A stretch of 32,709 nucleotides of DNA. Origin: Mesorhizobium sp. (GTDB taxonomy: Bacteria > Pseudomonadota > Alphaproteobacteria > Rhizobiales > Rhizobiaceae). Location of the stretch: the NCBI GenBank assembly GCA_027492275.1, contig JAPUFC010000097.1:1-32709 (forward strand). Direction: 5' to 3'. A program made the translations under genes and the position numbers. Position 1 is the first letter of the stretch. Every line of letters begins with the position of its first letter. This document shows positions 10,155 to 17,733 of this stretch, in pieces. The notes under the pieces were generated by a model. The model had not been told where the DNA came from and did not search any database. It was given only the letters and a program-made list of their open reading frames with translations.

Positions 10155-10925
10155 ATGTCGCTCGCCGATGACCTGAAATCCGGCCGGCCGATCGTCTCGG
10201 CCTGGTCGGTCGTGCCCGACGCGCTGACCGTCGAGCTTCTGTCCGGGCAGGGCTTCGACGCCGTCACGCTGGACATGCAGCATGGCGGCCACAACGAGGA
10301 CAGCGTGCTGCGCGCGATCCCGGCGATCACGCGCGCGGCCAGGCCGGCGCTGGTGCGAATCCCCGTCGGCCGCTTCGACATGGCCAGCCGCGCGCTGGAT
10401 TTCGGCGCGGAGGCGGTGATCGCCCCCATGGTGAATTCGGCCGAGGACGCCAGGCGTTTCGCGGCAGCGATGAAGTACCCGCCGCTCGGCGAGCGCTCCT
10501 GGGGGCCGACCTACGCCAATCCGCGCGCCGGCGGCCCCGACCCGAAGGCCTGGCTGCGGGATAGCAACACGCGCACCGTGTCGTTCGCCATGATCGAGAC
10601 GCGCACGGCGCTCGACGCCCTCGACGCGATCCTCGACACGCCCGGCATCGATGCCGTCTTCGTCGGCCCGTCGGACTTCTCCCTGACCTGGACCGGCGGC
10701 GCGAGCATCGATCCGCTTCTGGAGGATATGATGGGCGCTGTCGAGGACATCGCCCGCCGGGCGCGCGGCGCGGGCAAGCATGCCGGAATCTACATCATGG
10801 ATCCGGCCACCAGCGGGCGCTTCGTGTCGATGGGCTATCAGCTCCTCGCCACCGGCAGCGAGCTCCAGCTTTTCCGCATCGGCGGTGCGTCGCTTCTCGG
10901 CTCGATCCGCAGCTCGATCGGCTGA
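10155..10925 (+). CDS. HpcH/HpaI-type class II aldolase
   Basis: This 256-residue TIM-barrel protein of the HpcH/HpaI family cleaves or forms C-C bonds of oxo-acids using a divalent metal. Visible are LDMQHGGHNED near residue 36 (the active-site His follows Gln instead of the Glu of E. coli HpaI, a variant I believe is common among rhizobial homologues), LVRIPVGR, GERSWGPTYA, the metal-binding Glu in SFAMIETRTAL, and the metal-binding Asp in FVGPSDFSLT. GGAG lies 9 bases before the ATG. The substrate is unknown; candidates are 4-hydroxy-2-oxoheptanedioate-like or other hydroxy-oxo-acids. It lies directly after the zeta-subunit gene with no evident functional link. Confidence 0.92.
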   Translation: MSLADDLKSGRPIVSAWSVVPDALTVELLSGQGFDAVTLDMQHGGHNEDSVLRAIPAITRAARPALVRIPVGRFDMASRALDFGAEAVIAPMVNSAEDARRFAAAMKYPPLGERSWGPTYANPRAGGPDPKAWLRDSNTRTVSFAMIETRTALDALDAILDTPGIDAVFVGPSDFSLTWTGGASIDPLLEDMMGAVEDIARRARGAGKHAGIYIMDPATSGRFVSMGYQLLATGSELQLFRIGGASLLGSIRSSIG

Positions 10926-10940
10926 GCCGGATAAGGCCGT

Positions 10941-11504
10941 TCAGGCCTTGAGCTGCGACAGGAAGCGGGCGAAGGTCATCGAGCCTTCCGGCCAGGGTCC
11001 GTGGCCGGAATCGGCGTTGATGTGGCCGGATTCGCCGGCGTCGATGAACAGCGAGCCCCATGCGCCGGCAAGGTCCTCCGCCACGTCGAAGGCGCAGTAG
11101 GGATCGTTGCGGCTGCCGACCAGGATCGACGGGAACGGCAGCGGCTCGCGCGGATAGGGACCGAACGTCGTCAGGTGCTCCGGCCTGAGTGCCGGATTCG
11201 AAACGTCGGGCGCGGCGACGAGGAAGGCTCCCGCGATCCGGTTGCGGAACCGCGGCACGGCCTGGATCGTCGTCGCGACGCCCAATGAATGACCGACCAG
11301 CACGACCGGACGCTCCGACGCGTTGACGGCGTCGGCCAGCGTGGCGGTCCAGTCCTCGCGCACGGGATTGCCCCAGTCGGCCTGCTCGACGCGGCGCGCG
11401 GTCGACAGTTTCGACTGCCAGCGCGTCTGCCAGTGTTCGGGCCCCGAACTGGTGTAGCCCGGCACGAAGATGATGTCTGCGTCCTTGACTTTCATGGCCG
11501 CCAT
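10941..11504 (-). CDS. RBBP9/YdeN-type alpha/beta hydrolase
   Basis: A small serine hydrolase of 184-187 residues. Numbering from the second ATG (11495), it has IIFVPGYTSSGPEHWQTRW at the N-terminus (typical of the RBBP9/YdeN family), the nucleophile elbow GHSLG with Ser70, the acid in GSRNDPY (Asp131) and the base in GESGHIN (His158). All three catalytic residues are present. Physiological substrates of these proteins are mostly unknown. Two start ATGs, 11504 and 11495, are equally plausible since neither has a clear ribosome-binding site. The gene converges on the aldolase and is divergent from the VOC gene. Confidence 0.9.
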   Translation of the reverse strand: MAAMKVKDADIIFVPGYTSSGPEHWQTRWQSKLSTARRVEQADWGNPVREDWTATLADAVNASERPVVLVGHSLGVATTIQAVPRFRNRIAGAFLVAAPDVSNPALRPEHLTTFGPYPREPLPFPSILVGSRNDPYCAFDVAEDLAGAWGSLFIDAGESGHINADSGHGPWPEGSMTFARFLSQLKA

Positions 11505-11643
11505 GTAGCGGCGCGGCGCGTGCCGTTCAATGGCCGATCGGCGACTGCCCGGCTGGCGCAAACGCTGAACAGCGTGTTCGCCGCTCCCGCCCTTGCGCGG
11601 CAAGGCGTGCGCGGCGATCTATGGCCTTGAAAGGATTTCTGTG

Positions 11644-12456
11644 ATGAGCGAACTGCCCTTTGCCGCCACCACCCCGGTCAGCGTCGCGCGCGTCGGCCTG
11701 ACGGCGCGCGATGCCACCAGCCTCGCCGGCTACTACCGCGACGTGGTCGGGCTGCAGGAACTGATGCGCGACGGCGAGACGATCACGCTGGGCGCCGCCG
11801 GCCGGCCGCTTCTGGTGCTGGAGCAGGACGCCGCGGCGAAGCCAGACGATCCGCGCGCCGCCGGCCTGTTCCATACCGCGTTCCTGCTGCCCGCGCGCGC
11901 CGACCTCGGCCGCTGGATCGGCCATGCGATGGAGAAAAAGCTGCCGATCGACGGCGCTTCCGACCACATCGTCAGCGAAGCGCTGTATCTCACCGATCCC
12001 GAAGGCAACGGCATCGAGATTTATGCCGACCGCCCGCATGAAGAGTGGCGCTGGACGGACGGCAACGTCGTCATGGCGACGGAGCGTCTGGACGTGCGCT
12101 CGGTACTGGACGCTGCAAAGGGCGACAGCCGCTGGCGCGGCGCGCCGGAAAACACCACCGTCGGCCACGTGCACCTGCGCGTCGGCAGGCCGGCGGACGC
12201 GGAGCGCTGGTGGGCGCGGAATTTCGGCTTCGACACGGCGGCCTGGTATGGCGATGCGGCCGTGTTCCTGTCATCCGGCGGCTATCACCACCACATCGGC
12301 GCGAATGCCTGGCGAAGCCTTGGAGCCGGGCGGCGCGACGAGACGCGCGCCGGATTGAGCTGGGTGGAGATGCGATCCTCCCTCGTCGAGGGAGAATCGG
12401 AGCTGGAGGACCCCTGGGGCACGAAGATCCGTGTGGTTCCGGGCCGACCGGCCTGA
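11644..12456 (+). CDS. Two-domain VOC protein, extradiol dioxygenase-like (CatE type)
   Basis: This 270-residue protein contains two vicinal-oxygen-chelate modules. The first, about residues 10-125, has VARVGLTARDATSLAGYYRDVVGL, GLFHTAFLLP and YLTDPEGNGIEIY. The second, from about 165, begins TTVGHVHLRVGRPADAERWW and continues through GGYHHHIGANAW to the end. His in GHVHL and in YHHHIG, plus a C-terminal Glu, could form the metal site as in CatE-like catechol 2,3-dioxygenases; the substrate is not evident. AAGGA lies 6 bases before the ATG, fixing the start. It ends 3 bases before the convergent small membrane gene. Confidence 0.9.
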   Translation: MSELPFAATTPVSVARVGLTARDATSLAGYYRDVVGLQELMRDGETITLGAAGRPLLVLEQDAAAKPDDPRAAGLFHTAFLLPARADLGRWIGHAMEKKLPIDGASDHIVSEALYLTDPEGNGIEIYADRPHEEWRWTDGNVVMATERLDVRSVLDAAKGDSRWRGAPENTTVGHVHLRVGRPADAERWWARNFGFDTAAWYGDAAVFLSSGGYHHHIGANAWRSLGAGRRDETRAGLSWVEMRSSLVEGESELEDPWGTKIRVVPGRPA

Positions 12457-12459
12457 CGC

Positions 12460-12636
12460 CTACTTCGCCTCGATGATCAGCGCCGGCATGTCCGCCTCGA
12501 CGGCGCTGTTGGCCTTGTTGAAATAGCCGTCCGCGTAGAGGAACAGGCCGACGACCACCGCTACGCAAAGCGCGCCGGCCGCGAACCAGCCGACGCGATG
12601 GCCCTGTTCCTCACGGTTGATCTCGTAGTCGGTCAT
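12460..12636 (-). CDS. 58-residue single-pass membrane peptide
   Basis: Translation from the ATG at 12636 gives MTDYEINREEQGHRVGWF, then a hydrophobic helix at about residues 17-35 (FAAGALCVAVVVGLFLYA), then a periplasmic-looking tail DGYFNKANSAVEADMPALI ending in IEAK. Charge distribution predicts N-in, C-out topology. GGGTGGC upstream is a modest ribosome-binding site. It fills the gap between the VOC gene and purB with normal GC-biased codon use and only a 3-base gap at its 3' end, so it is likely real. No family is recognised; it may be co-transcribed from purB, about 60 bases upstream. Confidence 0.7.
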   Translation of the reverse strand: MTDYEINREEQGHRVGWFAAGALCVAVVVGLFLYADGYFNKANSAVEADMPALIIEAK

Positions 12637-12697
12637 GATGCCACCCGATTGTTGCTCTCGGGCGCAAAATGCCGCTGCGGGGCGGTTTGTTCCCGTT

Positions 12698-14005
12698 TCA
12701 GCCTTCGCCGAACACGCGCCGGAAGATCGTGTCGACGTGCTTGGTGTGGTAGCCGAGGTCGAATTTTTCCCGGATGTCGGCCTCGGACAGCGCGGCGGTC
12801 ACCTCCGTGTCGGCCAGAAGCTCGCTCAGGAAGTCGGCGCCCTGTTCCCACACCTTCATGGCGTTGCGCTGCACCAGCCGGTAGGCGTCCTCGCGGCTGA
12901 CGCCGGCCTGGGTGAGCGCCAGAAGCACGCGCTGCGAGTGGACGAGGCCGCGGAAGCGGTCGAGGTTCTTCTGCATGTTCTGCGGGTAGACGAGCAGCTT
13001 CTCGACCACGCCGGTCAGGCGCGCCAGCGCGAAGTCGAGCGTGATCGTGGCGTCCGGCCCGATCATGCGCTCGACCGAGGAATGCGAGATGTCGCGCTCG
13101 TGCCACAGCGCGACGTTCTCCATCGCCGGCATGGCGTAGGAGCGCACCATGCGGGCGAGGCCGGTGAGGTTTTCCGTCAGCACCGGATTGCGCTTGTGCG
13201 GCATCGCCGACGAGCCCTTTTGCCCGGGCGAAAAATACTCCTCCGCCTCCAGCACCTCGGTGCGCTGGAGATGCCTGATCTCGGTGGCCAGCCGCTCGAC
13301 GGAGGAGGCGATGACGCCGAGCGTGGCGAAGAACATGGCGTGGCGGTCGCGCGGGATGACCTGCGTCGACACTGGCTCCGGCTTGAGGCCGAGCTTTTCG
13401 GCGACATGCTCCTCCACGCGCGGGTCGATGTTGGCGAAGGTGCCGACCGCGCCCGAAATGGCGCAGGTGGCGATGTCCTCGCGCGCCCGCACGAGCCGCT
13501 CGCGGCAGCGCTGGAACTCGGCATGCGCCAGCGCCAGCTTGACGCCGAAGGTGGTTGGCTCGGCGTGGATGCCGTGGCTGCGACCGATGGTGATCGTATC
13601 CTTGTGCTCGAAGGCGCGCGTCTTCAGCGCCGACAGCAGCGCGTCGAGGTCGGCGAGCAGGATGTCGCTGGCGCGCGTGAGCTGCACGGCGAGACAGGTG
13701 TCCAGCACGTCCGACGAGGTCATGCCCTGGTGGATGAAGCGCGCGTCCGGCCCGACGAATTCGGCCAGATGCGTCAGGAAGGCGATGACATCATGCTTGG
13801 TGACGCGCTCGATCTCGTCGATCTTGTCGATGTCGAACGTCGCCGCGCCGCCCTTTTCCCAGATCGTCCTGGCCGCTTCCTTCGGGATGACGCCGATCGC
13901 GGCCAGCGCGTCGCAGGCATGCGCCTCGATCTCGAACCAGATGCGGAAGCGGGTCTCGGGCGACCAGACGGCGACCATGTCGGGGCGGGAATAGCGAGGG
14001 ATCAT
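12698..14005 (-). CDS. purB: Adenylosuccinate lyase
   Basis: PurB performs two fumarate-releasing steps: SAICAR to AICAR, and adenylosuccinate to AMP. The 435-residue sequence begins [20 protein letters not shown] and has [28 protein letters not shown] with a catalytic histidine, and the fumarase/aspartase superfamily signature [10 protein letters not shown] on the mobile serine loop. [17 protein letters not shown] follows. It is the B. subtilis/short type of PurB in length. It lies about 3 kb from the purC-purL run and on the same strand, a separate transcript in view of the divergent genes between. Confidence 0.98.
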   Translation of the reverse strand: MIPRYSRPDMVAVWSPETRFRIWFEIEAHACDALAAIGVIPKEAARTIWEKGGAATFDIDKIDEIERVTKHDVIAFLTHLAEFVGPDARFIHQGMTSSDVLDTCLAVQLTRASDILLADLDALLSALKTRAFEHKDTITIGRSHGIHAEPTTFGVKLALAHAEFQRCRERLVRAREDIATCAISGAVGTFANIDPRVEEHVAEKLGLKPEPVSTQVIPRDRHAMFFATLGVIASSVERLATEIRHLQRTEVLEAEEYFSPGQKGSSAMPHKRNPVLTENLTGLARMVRSYAMPAMENVALWHERDISHSSVERMIGPDATITLDFALARLTGVVEKLLVYPQNMQKNLDRFRGLVHSQRVLLALTQAGVSREDAYRLVQRNAMKVWEQGADFLSELLADTEVTAALSEADIREKFDLGYHTKHVDTIFRRVFGEG

Positions 14006-14073
14006 TTTTTTGCCGTTGCGGGAGTGAGGTCGCGCCGGCTGTAACAGAGCGGCGCGATATGCTCAACGACCTA

Positions 14074-14118
14074 GCATGATCCCGAAAAGTGGATGCCGGT
14101 TTTCGGACGGGATCATGC
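14074..14118. repeat. 45-bp palindromic rhizobial intergenic repeat
   Basis: GCATGATCCCG (14074-14084) is the exact reverse complement of CGGGATCATGC (14108-14118), with inner arms CCGAAAA (14082-14088) and TTTTCGG (14100-14106). From memory, nearly the same element (GCATGATC, CCGAAAA, GTGG-A-CCGG, TTTTCGG, GATCATGC) occurs in many copies in Mesorhizobium and relatives, in intergenic regions. It ends one base before the stop codon of the P1 peptidase gene, so on the minus strand it is transcribed directly after that gene and could act as a 3' stabiliser or terminator. Copy number cannot be seen here. Confidence 0.85.
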
Positions 14119-14119
14119 G

Positions 14120-15124
14120 TCAAACGAGAGAAGACCAGCAGGGAAAAAGATCGCCGGGCGCGGGCGTGGCGGCATGCACCCCGCGCGCGATGGCCCGCGC
14201 CATGGTCGCGGCGGCGGCGGCGAAGAAGTCGATGGTTTCGTCGCCCGCCGGCGTCACGCCGCTCCGGCCGGTGGCGAGCGAAAAGACGAGGTCGCCGTCC
14301 ATCGGCGTGTGCGCGGGCCAGATGGCGCGGGCGAATCCGTCATGGGCCGAGACGGCGAGCCGCTTGGCGGCGGCCTTGGTCAGCACGGCGTCGGTGGCGA
14401 TGACCGCGATGGTGGTGTTTTGCAGGCCGGTGTCGCGATCGCGGAATTTCAGCCGCACTTTTGAGGCGTCGGCGGGCAGCGGGGAGGGCAGGCCGAGCCC
14501 CCCGAACTCGTCGCCGGTTTCGAAGGGCGCGGCCCAGAAATGCCGCGTGCGGCCCATCGTGACCGCGCCGACGGCGTTGACGGCGGCCAGCGCCCCCACC
14601 GTCACCCCGTTCGGCAGCACGGTGGATGCCGAGCCGAGCCCGCCCTTGAAACCGGCGACCAGCGCGCCCGTGCCCGCCCCGGTGGTGCCGATGGCGAAAT
14701 CCCTGCCGGCGTCGGCGGCGGCGCGGTGGCCGAGCTCGCGGTAGGGCGGATAGAGGCCCCAGTCTTTGTCGCCGCCATTGGCGAGGTCGAACAGAATGGC
14801 CGCCGGCACGATCGGCACGGTGAAGCCGGCCACCGCGAAGCCGACGCCCTTCTCGCGCAGCGCCGCCTGCACCCCGGACGCCGCATCGAGCCCGAAGGCG
14901 GAGCCGCCCGAGAGCACGACGGCATGCACCGTCTCCACCGTATTGTGCGGCTCCAGAAGGTCGGTCTCGCGCGTGCCGGGCGCGCCGCCCAGCACCTGCA
15001 CGCCGGCCACGGCCGGCTCGTCGCACAGAATGGCCGTGACGCCGGATTTCAGCCGCGCGTCGGCGGCGTTGCCGACCGAGAGGCCGGCGACATCGGTGAT
15101 GAGATTGCGCGGGCCGGGTCGCAT
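14120..15124 (-). CDS. P1 family (S58, DmpA/NylC-type) autoprocessing peptidase
   Basis: This 334-residue Ntn-like hydrolase opens MRPGPRNLITDVAGLSVGNA, followed by VVLSGGSAFGLDAASGV and GTTGAGTGALVAGFKGG, all typical of the DmpA/NylC family. These enzymes self-cleave, exposing an N-terminal Thr or Ser nucleophile. The matching motif here is GLQNTTIAV, predicting cleavage between Asn236 and Thr237, as in NylC (Asn/Thr). Family members include L-aminopeptidase D-Ala-esterases and nylon-oligomer hydrolases; substrate unknown. No signal peptide is seen, so the enzyme is probably cytoplasmic. Its ATG overlaps the stop of the upstream binding-protein gene (TGATG), arguing for coupled expression. 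The stop is flanked by the palindromic repeat. Confidence 0.93.
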   Translation of the reverse strand: MRPGPRNLITDVAGLSVGNAADARLKSGVTAILCDEPAVAGVQVLGGAPGTRETDLLEPHNTVETVHAVVLSGGSAFGLDAASGVQAALREKGVGFAVAGFTVPIVPAAILFDLANGGDKDWGLYPPYRELGHRAAADAGRDFAIGTTGAGTGALVAGFKGGLGSASTVLPNGVTVGALAAVNAVGAVTMGRTRHFWAAPFETGDEFGGLGLPSPLPADASKVRLKFRDRDTGLQNTTIAVIATDAVLTKAAAKRLAVSAHDGFARAIWPAHTPMDGDLVFSLATGRSGVTPAGDETIDFFAAAAATMARAIARGVHAATPAPGDLFPCWSSLV

Positions 15125-16173
15125 CACGGCAGCTCCAGAGGCTGGAAATCCTTCCCGTCGAAGCGGAAGGCGCGATAGGGGTTTTCGGCGAGGTCGCCCC
15201 TGGCGTCGAATGTGACGGGACCGAGCGCGGTGGAGAAGCGGCGGCCTTCCAGCGCGATCGGTCCGGCGGCGGTCAGCGCCGCCGCCGCGATCTCGACGGC
15301 CGCGTGGGAGATCGGCGCATAGCCTTCCGGCGCAATGCCCTTCGCGGCGAAGGCGGCGGCCGCATCGGCGGCGAGCCCGCCTTCCGGCAGCGCGATCATG
15401 ATCGTGCCGTCGGCCGGCGGCGGCCCGTCGCCGCGCGCCCGCAGCGTTTCGCCGCCGGCAAAGACCAGCGCCGGCGTCCCCTCGGCCGCGTCGCGGCCCA
15501 TGATCGCCACGTCGTCGCGGTCGCCGCCGACGAAGACGCGGGTCGCGCCCGCGCGCCGCAGTCGCGCGATCAGGGCCGTCTGGTTCTCGAGCTGCGGCCG
15601 GAAGGTTTCCACAAGCACGGGCCGCAGCCCCGCCTGCTCGGCGGCGGCACGCAGGCTTTCGGACAGCTCGCGCTGATGGATCGTGCCGTCGTCGACGATC
15701 GCGAACAGCGCGCCCTGCCACAGCCGCGTCAGGATATGGGCGACGGCCTCCAGTTCGGCGTCGGCGCGCGGCGCCAGCCGGTACACCGGCCAGCCGGTCC
15801 GCGTCTTGCGGTCGGTGAGGCCGTTGGTGCGAACCCCCACGGTGACGACCGCGATCGAGGCCTGCTTGAGCACCGGCAGCGCGGCCTCGATCGATTCGGA
15901 GCACAGGAAGCCGACGACGATCCGCACTCGCTGCCGGACGAAATCCTCCGCCGCCCGCCTGCCGCCCTCGGCCGTGCAGGAATCGTCCGCGACGGCGAGC
16001 CGAAGCCCGGCCCGGTCGGCGGCGACCTCCGCGCCCCGGCGCACCTGCTCGCCCAGAATGGCCATCGGCCCCGAAAGCGGCGCGGCGATTCCGATCGTCT
16101 CCTGGGCGGAGGCGGCCGCGCAGAAAAGACCCGTCGCGGCCAGGGCCGCTGCCAGCATGGTTGGGCGGGGCAT
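15124..16173 (-). CDS. Periplasmic binding protein, branched-chain amino acid (LivJ) type
   Basis: A 349-residue type I periplasmic binding protein. Residues 1-23 form a signal peptide ending ASA, with cleavage before QETIGIAAPLSGPMAILGEQVRRG, a classic opening for this ABC-receptor family. VVGFLCSESIEAALPVLKQA and ALFAIVDDGTIHQ fit the two-lobe fold. Ligands of the family include amino acids, amides and urea. No ABC permease or ATPase is nearby. Instead the gene is coupled to a P1 peptidase by a TGATG overlap, so the receptor may work with distant ABC subunits. GGAGG lies about 12 bases before the ATG, slightly long spacing. Divergent from the flavin reductase operon. Confidence 0.9.
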   Translation of the reverse strand: MPRPTMLAAALAATGLFCAAASAQETIGIAAPLSGPMAILGEQVRRGAEVAADRAGLRLAVADDSCTAEGGRRAAEDFVRQRVRIVVGFLCSESIEAALPVLKQASIAVVTVGVRTNGLTDRKTRTGWPVYRLAPRADAELEAVAHILTRLWQGALFAIVDDGTIHQRELSESLRAAAEQAGLRPVLVETFRPQLENQTALIARLRRAGATRVFVGGDRDDVAIMGRDAAEGTPALVFAGGETLRARGDGPPPADGTIMIALPEGGLAADAAAAFAAKGIAPEGYAPISHAAVEIAAAALTAAGPIALEGRRFSTALGPVTFDARGDLAENPYRAFRFDGKDFQPLELP

Positions 16174-16240
16174 GAAGGGAAAGGGCCTCCGTTCGGTTGG
16201 ATGTGCGGCCGTGGGTGGCGCGCCCGCCGGCTGATTGCGC

Positions 16241-16269
16241 TTGTTAGCCCTTGTGGCCGGTCATATATA
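16241..16269 (+). promoter_or_regulatory. Candidate promoter of the flavin reductase-cox maturation operon
   Basis: TTGTTA (16241-16246) and TATATA (16264-16269) are separated by 17 bases, close to the housekeeping sigma consensus and to the alphaproteobacterial CTTG...CTATAT form. Predicted transcription starts near 16276, about 25 bases before the TTG start at 16301. Based on motif match only. Confidence 0.5.
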
Positions 16270-16300
16270 TCGGCAAAGATCATCTCACGGGAACAAGCGG

Positions 16301-16807
16301 TTGCTCAAGAAGATCGATGTCGCGCCGCAGACCTATCGCGACGCCATGGCCCGTTTCGCGGGCGCGGTGCATGTCGTGACGACGGACGGCGACGCCGGAA
16401 GGCGCGGCACGACGGCCATCGCGGCCTGTTCGGTGTCCGATTCGCCGCCCACGGTCCTGGTCTGCCTGAACCGCGAGAACCCCCGCAACGAGCCCTTCCT
16501 GCTCAACGGCAAGTTCGCCCTCAATACGCTGTCGGCCGGCCAGAGGCCGGTGGCCGATGCCTTTTCCGGCCTGCATCCGCTGTCGATGGAGGAGCGTTTC
16601 GCCCGGGCCGAATGGGACCGCATCGAGACCGGCGCGCCGGCCCTCGTCGGCGCTCTGGCGGTGTTCGACTGCGAGGTCGTCGACGTCAAGGACATCGCCA
16701 CGCATCGCATCCTGTTTGGCCGCGTGAAGGGCATCCGCGTCGGCGAGGGCGATCAGCCTTTGATCTATTTCCACCGCGCCTATCGCGAGTTGGCTTCGAA
16801 GCCATGA
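16301..16807 (+). CDS. NAD(P)H-dependent FMN/flavin reductase (RutF/HpaC type)
   Basis: This 168-residue flavin reductase domain protein has the conserved FAGAVHVVTTDG near the N-terminus, AACSVSDSPPTVLVCLNREN for flavin binding, and NTLSAGQ, ERFARAEWDRIETGAPAL and ATHRILFGRV. Such enzymes supply reduced FMN to two-component monooxygenases. RutF in the pyrimidine Rut pathway is one member, but no other rut gene is present. No ATG lies at the expected N-terminus; the TTG at 16301 has CGGGAA 9 bases upstream and gives the usual length, so it is the chosen start. The stop overlaps the ATG of the AAA ATPase (ATGA), tying it to the downstream maturation genes. Confidence 0.9.
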   Translation: MLKKIDVAPQTYRDAMARFAGAVHVVTTDGDAGRRGTTAIAACSVSDSPPTVLVCLNRENPRNEPFLLNGKFALNTLSAGQRPVADAFSGLHPLSMEERFARAEWDRIETGAPALVGALAVFDCEVVDVKDIATHRILFGRVKGIRVGEGDQPLIYFHRAYRELASKP

Positions 16808-17727
16808 CCGCCGCCGCGCCGCCGCCGCGATCCATCGACGAGACGCTGGCGCTTCTCGGGAACGCGGACTACGTGGCGGACCGCGCGCTGGCGACCGTGC
16901 TGTTCCTGTCGCTGCGGATGAAGCGCCCGCTGTTTCTGGAGGGCGAGGCCGGCGTCGGCAAGACCGAGATCGCCAAGGTGCTCGCATCGGCGCTCGGCCG
17001 CCGGCTGATCCGCCTGCAATGCTATGAGGGGCTCGACGTCTCCTCCGCCGTCTACGAGTGGAACTACGCGGCGCAGATGATCGAGATCCGCATGGAGGAA
17101 GCGGCCGGCGCGGTCGACCGCAGCGCCATGGAGAAGAACGTCTTTTCCGAGCGATATCTCATCCGCCGGCCTGTGCTCGACGCGCTGGGCGGCGAGGCGG
17201 GCAACGCGCCGGTCTTCCTGATCGACGAGCTGGACCGCACGGACGAGGCCTTCGAGGCTTTCCTGCTGGAAGTCCTGTCCGACTATCAGGTGACGGTGCC
17301 GGAGCTAGGCACGATCAGGGCCGCCGAGCCGCCGATCGTCATCATCACGAGCAACCGCACGCGCGAGGTGCATGACGCGCTGAAGCGCCGCTGCCTCTAC
17401 CATTGGGTCGACTATCCCGACGCGGCGCGCGAGCTGGAGATCGTGCGGCGTCGGGTGCCCCGCGCCAACGAGCGGCTGTCGGCCGAGATCGTCAGCTTCA
17501 TCCAGAAGCTGCGCGGCATGGACCTGTTCAAGGTGCCCGGCGTCGCCGAGACGATCGACTGGGCCGGCGCGCTGACGGAGCTGGACAAGGTGGCGCTCGA
17601 CCCCGAGACATTGTCCGACACGATCGGCGTGCTGCTGAAATATCAGGACGACATCGCCCGCATCGGGCAGGGCGAGGGCAGGCGGATGCTGTCGGAGGTG
17701 AAGGCCGAGCTTGCCGCCGCCGAGTGA
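16804..17727 (+). CDS. MoxR-type AAA+ ATPase, CoxD-like
   Basis: A 307-residue AAA+ protein with Walker A GEAGVGKT (47-54), Walker B FLIDELDR (138-145), sensor 1 ITSN (181-184) and the arginine-containing LKRRC (193-197). The spacing and the SSAVYEWNY region resemble CoxD of carboxydotrophs, a membrane-associated chaperone that helps build the [CuSMoO2] site of CO dehydrogenase. MoxR ATPases generally pair with VWA proteins, and the next gene is a CoxE-like VWA protein. The ATG overlaps the flavin reductase stop by 4 bases. All nucleotide-binding residues appear intact. Whether the client is a CO dehydrogenase or another molybdenum hydroxylase is open. Confidence 0.93.
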   Translation: MTAAAPPPRSIDETLALLGNADYVADRALATVLFLSLRMKRPLFLEGEAGVGKTEIAKVLASALGRRLIRLQCYEGLDVSSAVYEWNYAAQMIEIRMEEAAGAVDRSAMEKNVFSERYLIRRPVLDALGGEAGNAPVFLIDELDRTDEAFEAFLLEVLSDYQVTVPELGTIRAAEPPIVIITSNRTREVHDALKRRCLYHWVDYPDAARELEIVRRRVPRANERLSAEIVSFIQKLRGMDLFKVPGVAETIDWAGALTELDKVALDPETLSDTIGVLLKYQDDIARIGQGEGRRMLSEVKAELAAAE

Positions 17728-17733
17728 GGAATG

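Noticed and set aside
10260-10285. Gln-His instead of Glu-His in the aldolase active site as a loss-of-function change
   Set aside because: Metal ligands Glu and Asp and the catalytic His are present; the Gln variant occurs widely in HpcH/HpaI homologues.
11562-11575. Short palindrome ACGCTG-AA-CAGCGT between the hydrolase and VOC genes as an operator
   Set aside because: Only 6-bp arms in a GC-rich gap and no regulator gene nearby; such palindromes are expected by chance.
15125-15904. Apparent fusion of the P1 peptidase to an N-terminal extension
   Set aside because: The extension is the wrong frame of the binding-protein gene; the MRPGPRNLI start at 15124 with TGATG overlap is the family N-terminus.
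15304-16803. A 500-codon N-terminal extension in frame with the MoxR ATPase
   Set aside because: The upstream part lies antisense to the binding-protein gene and out of frame over the flavin reductase; the true start at 16804 has an ATGA overlap and matches family length.
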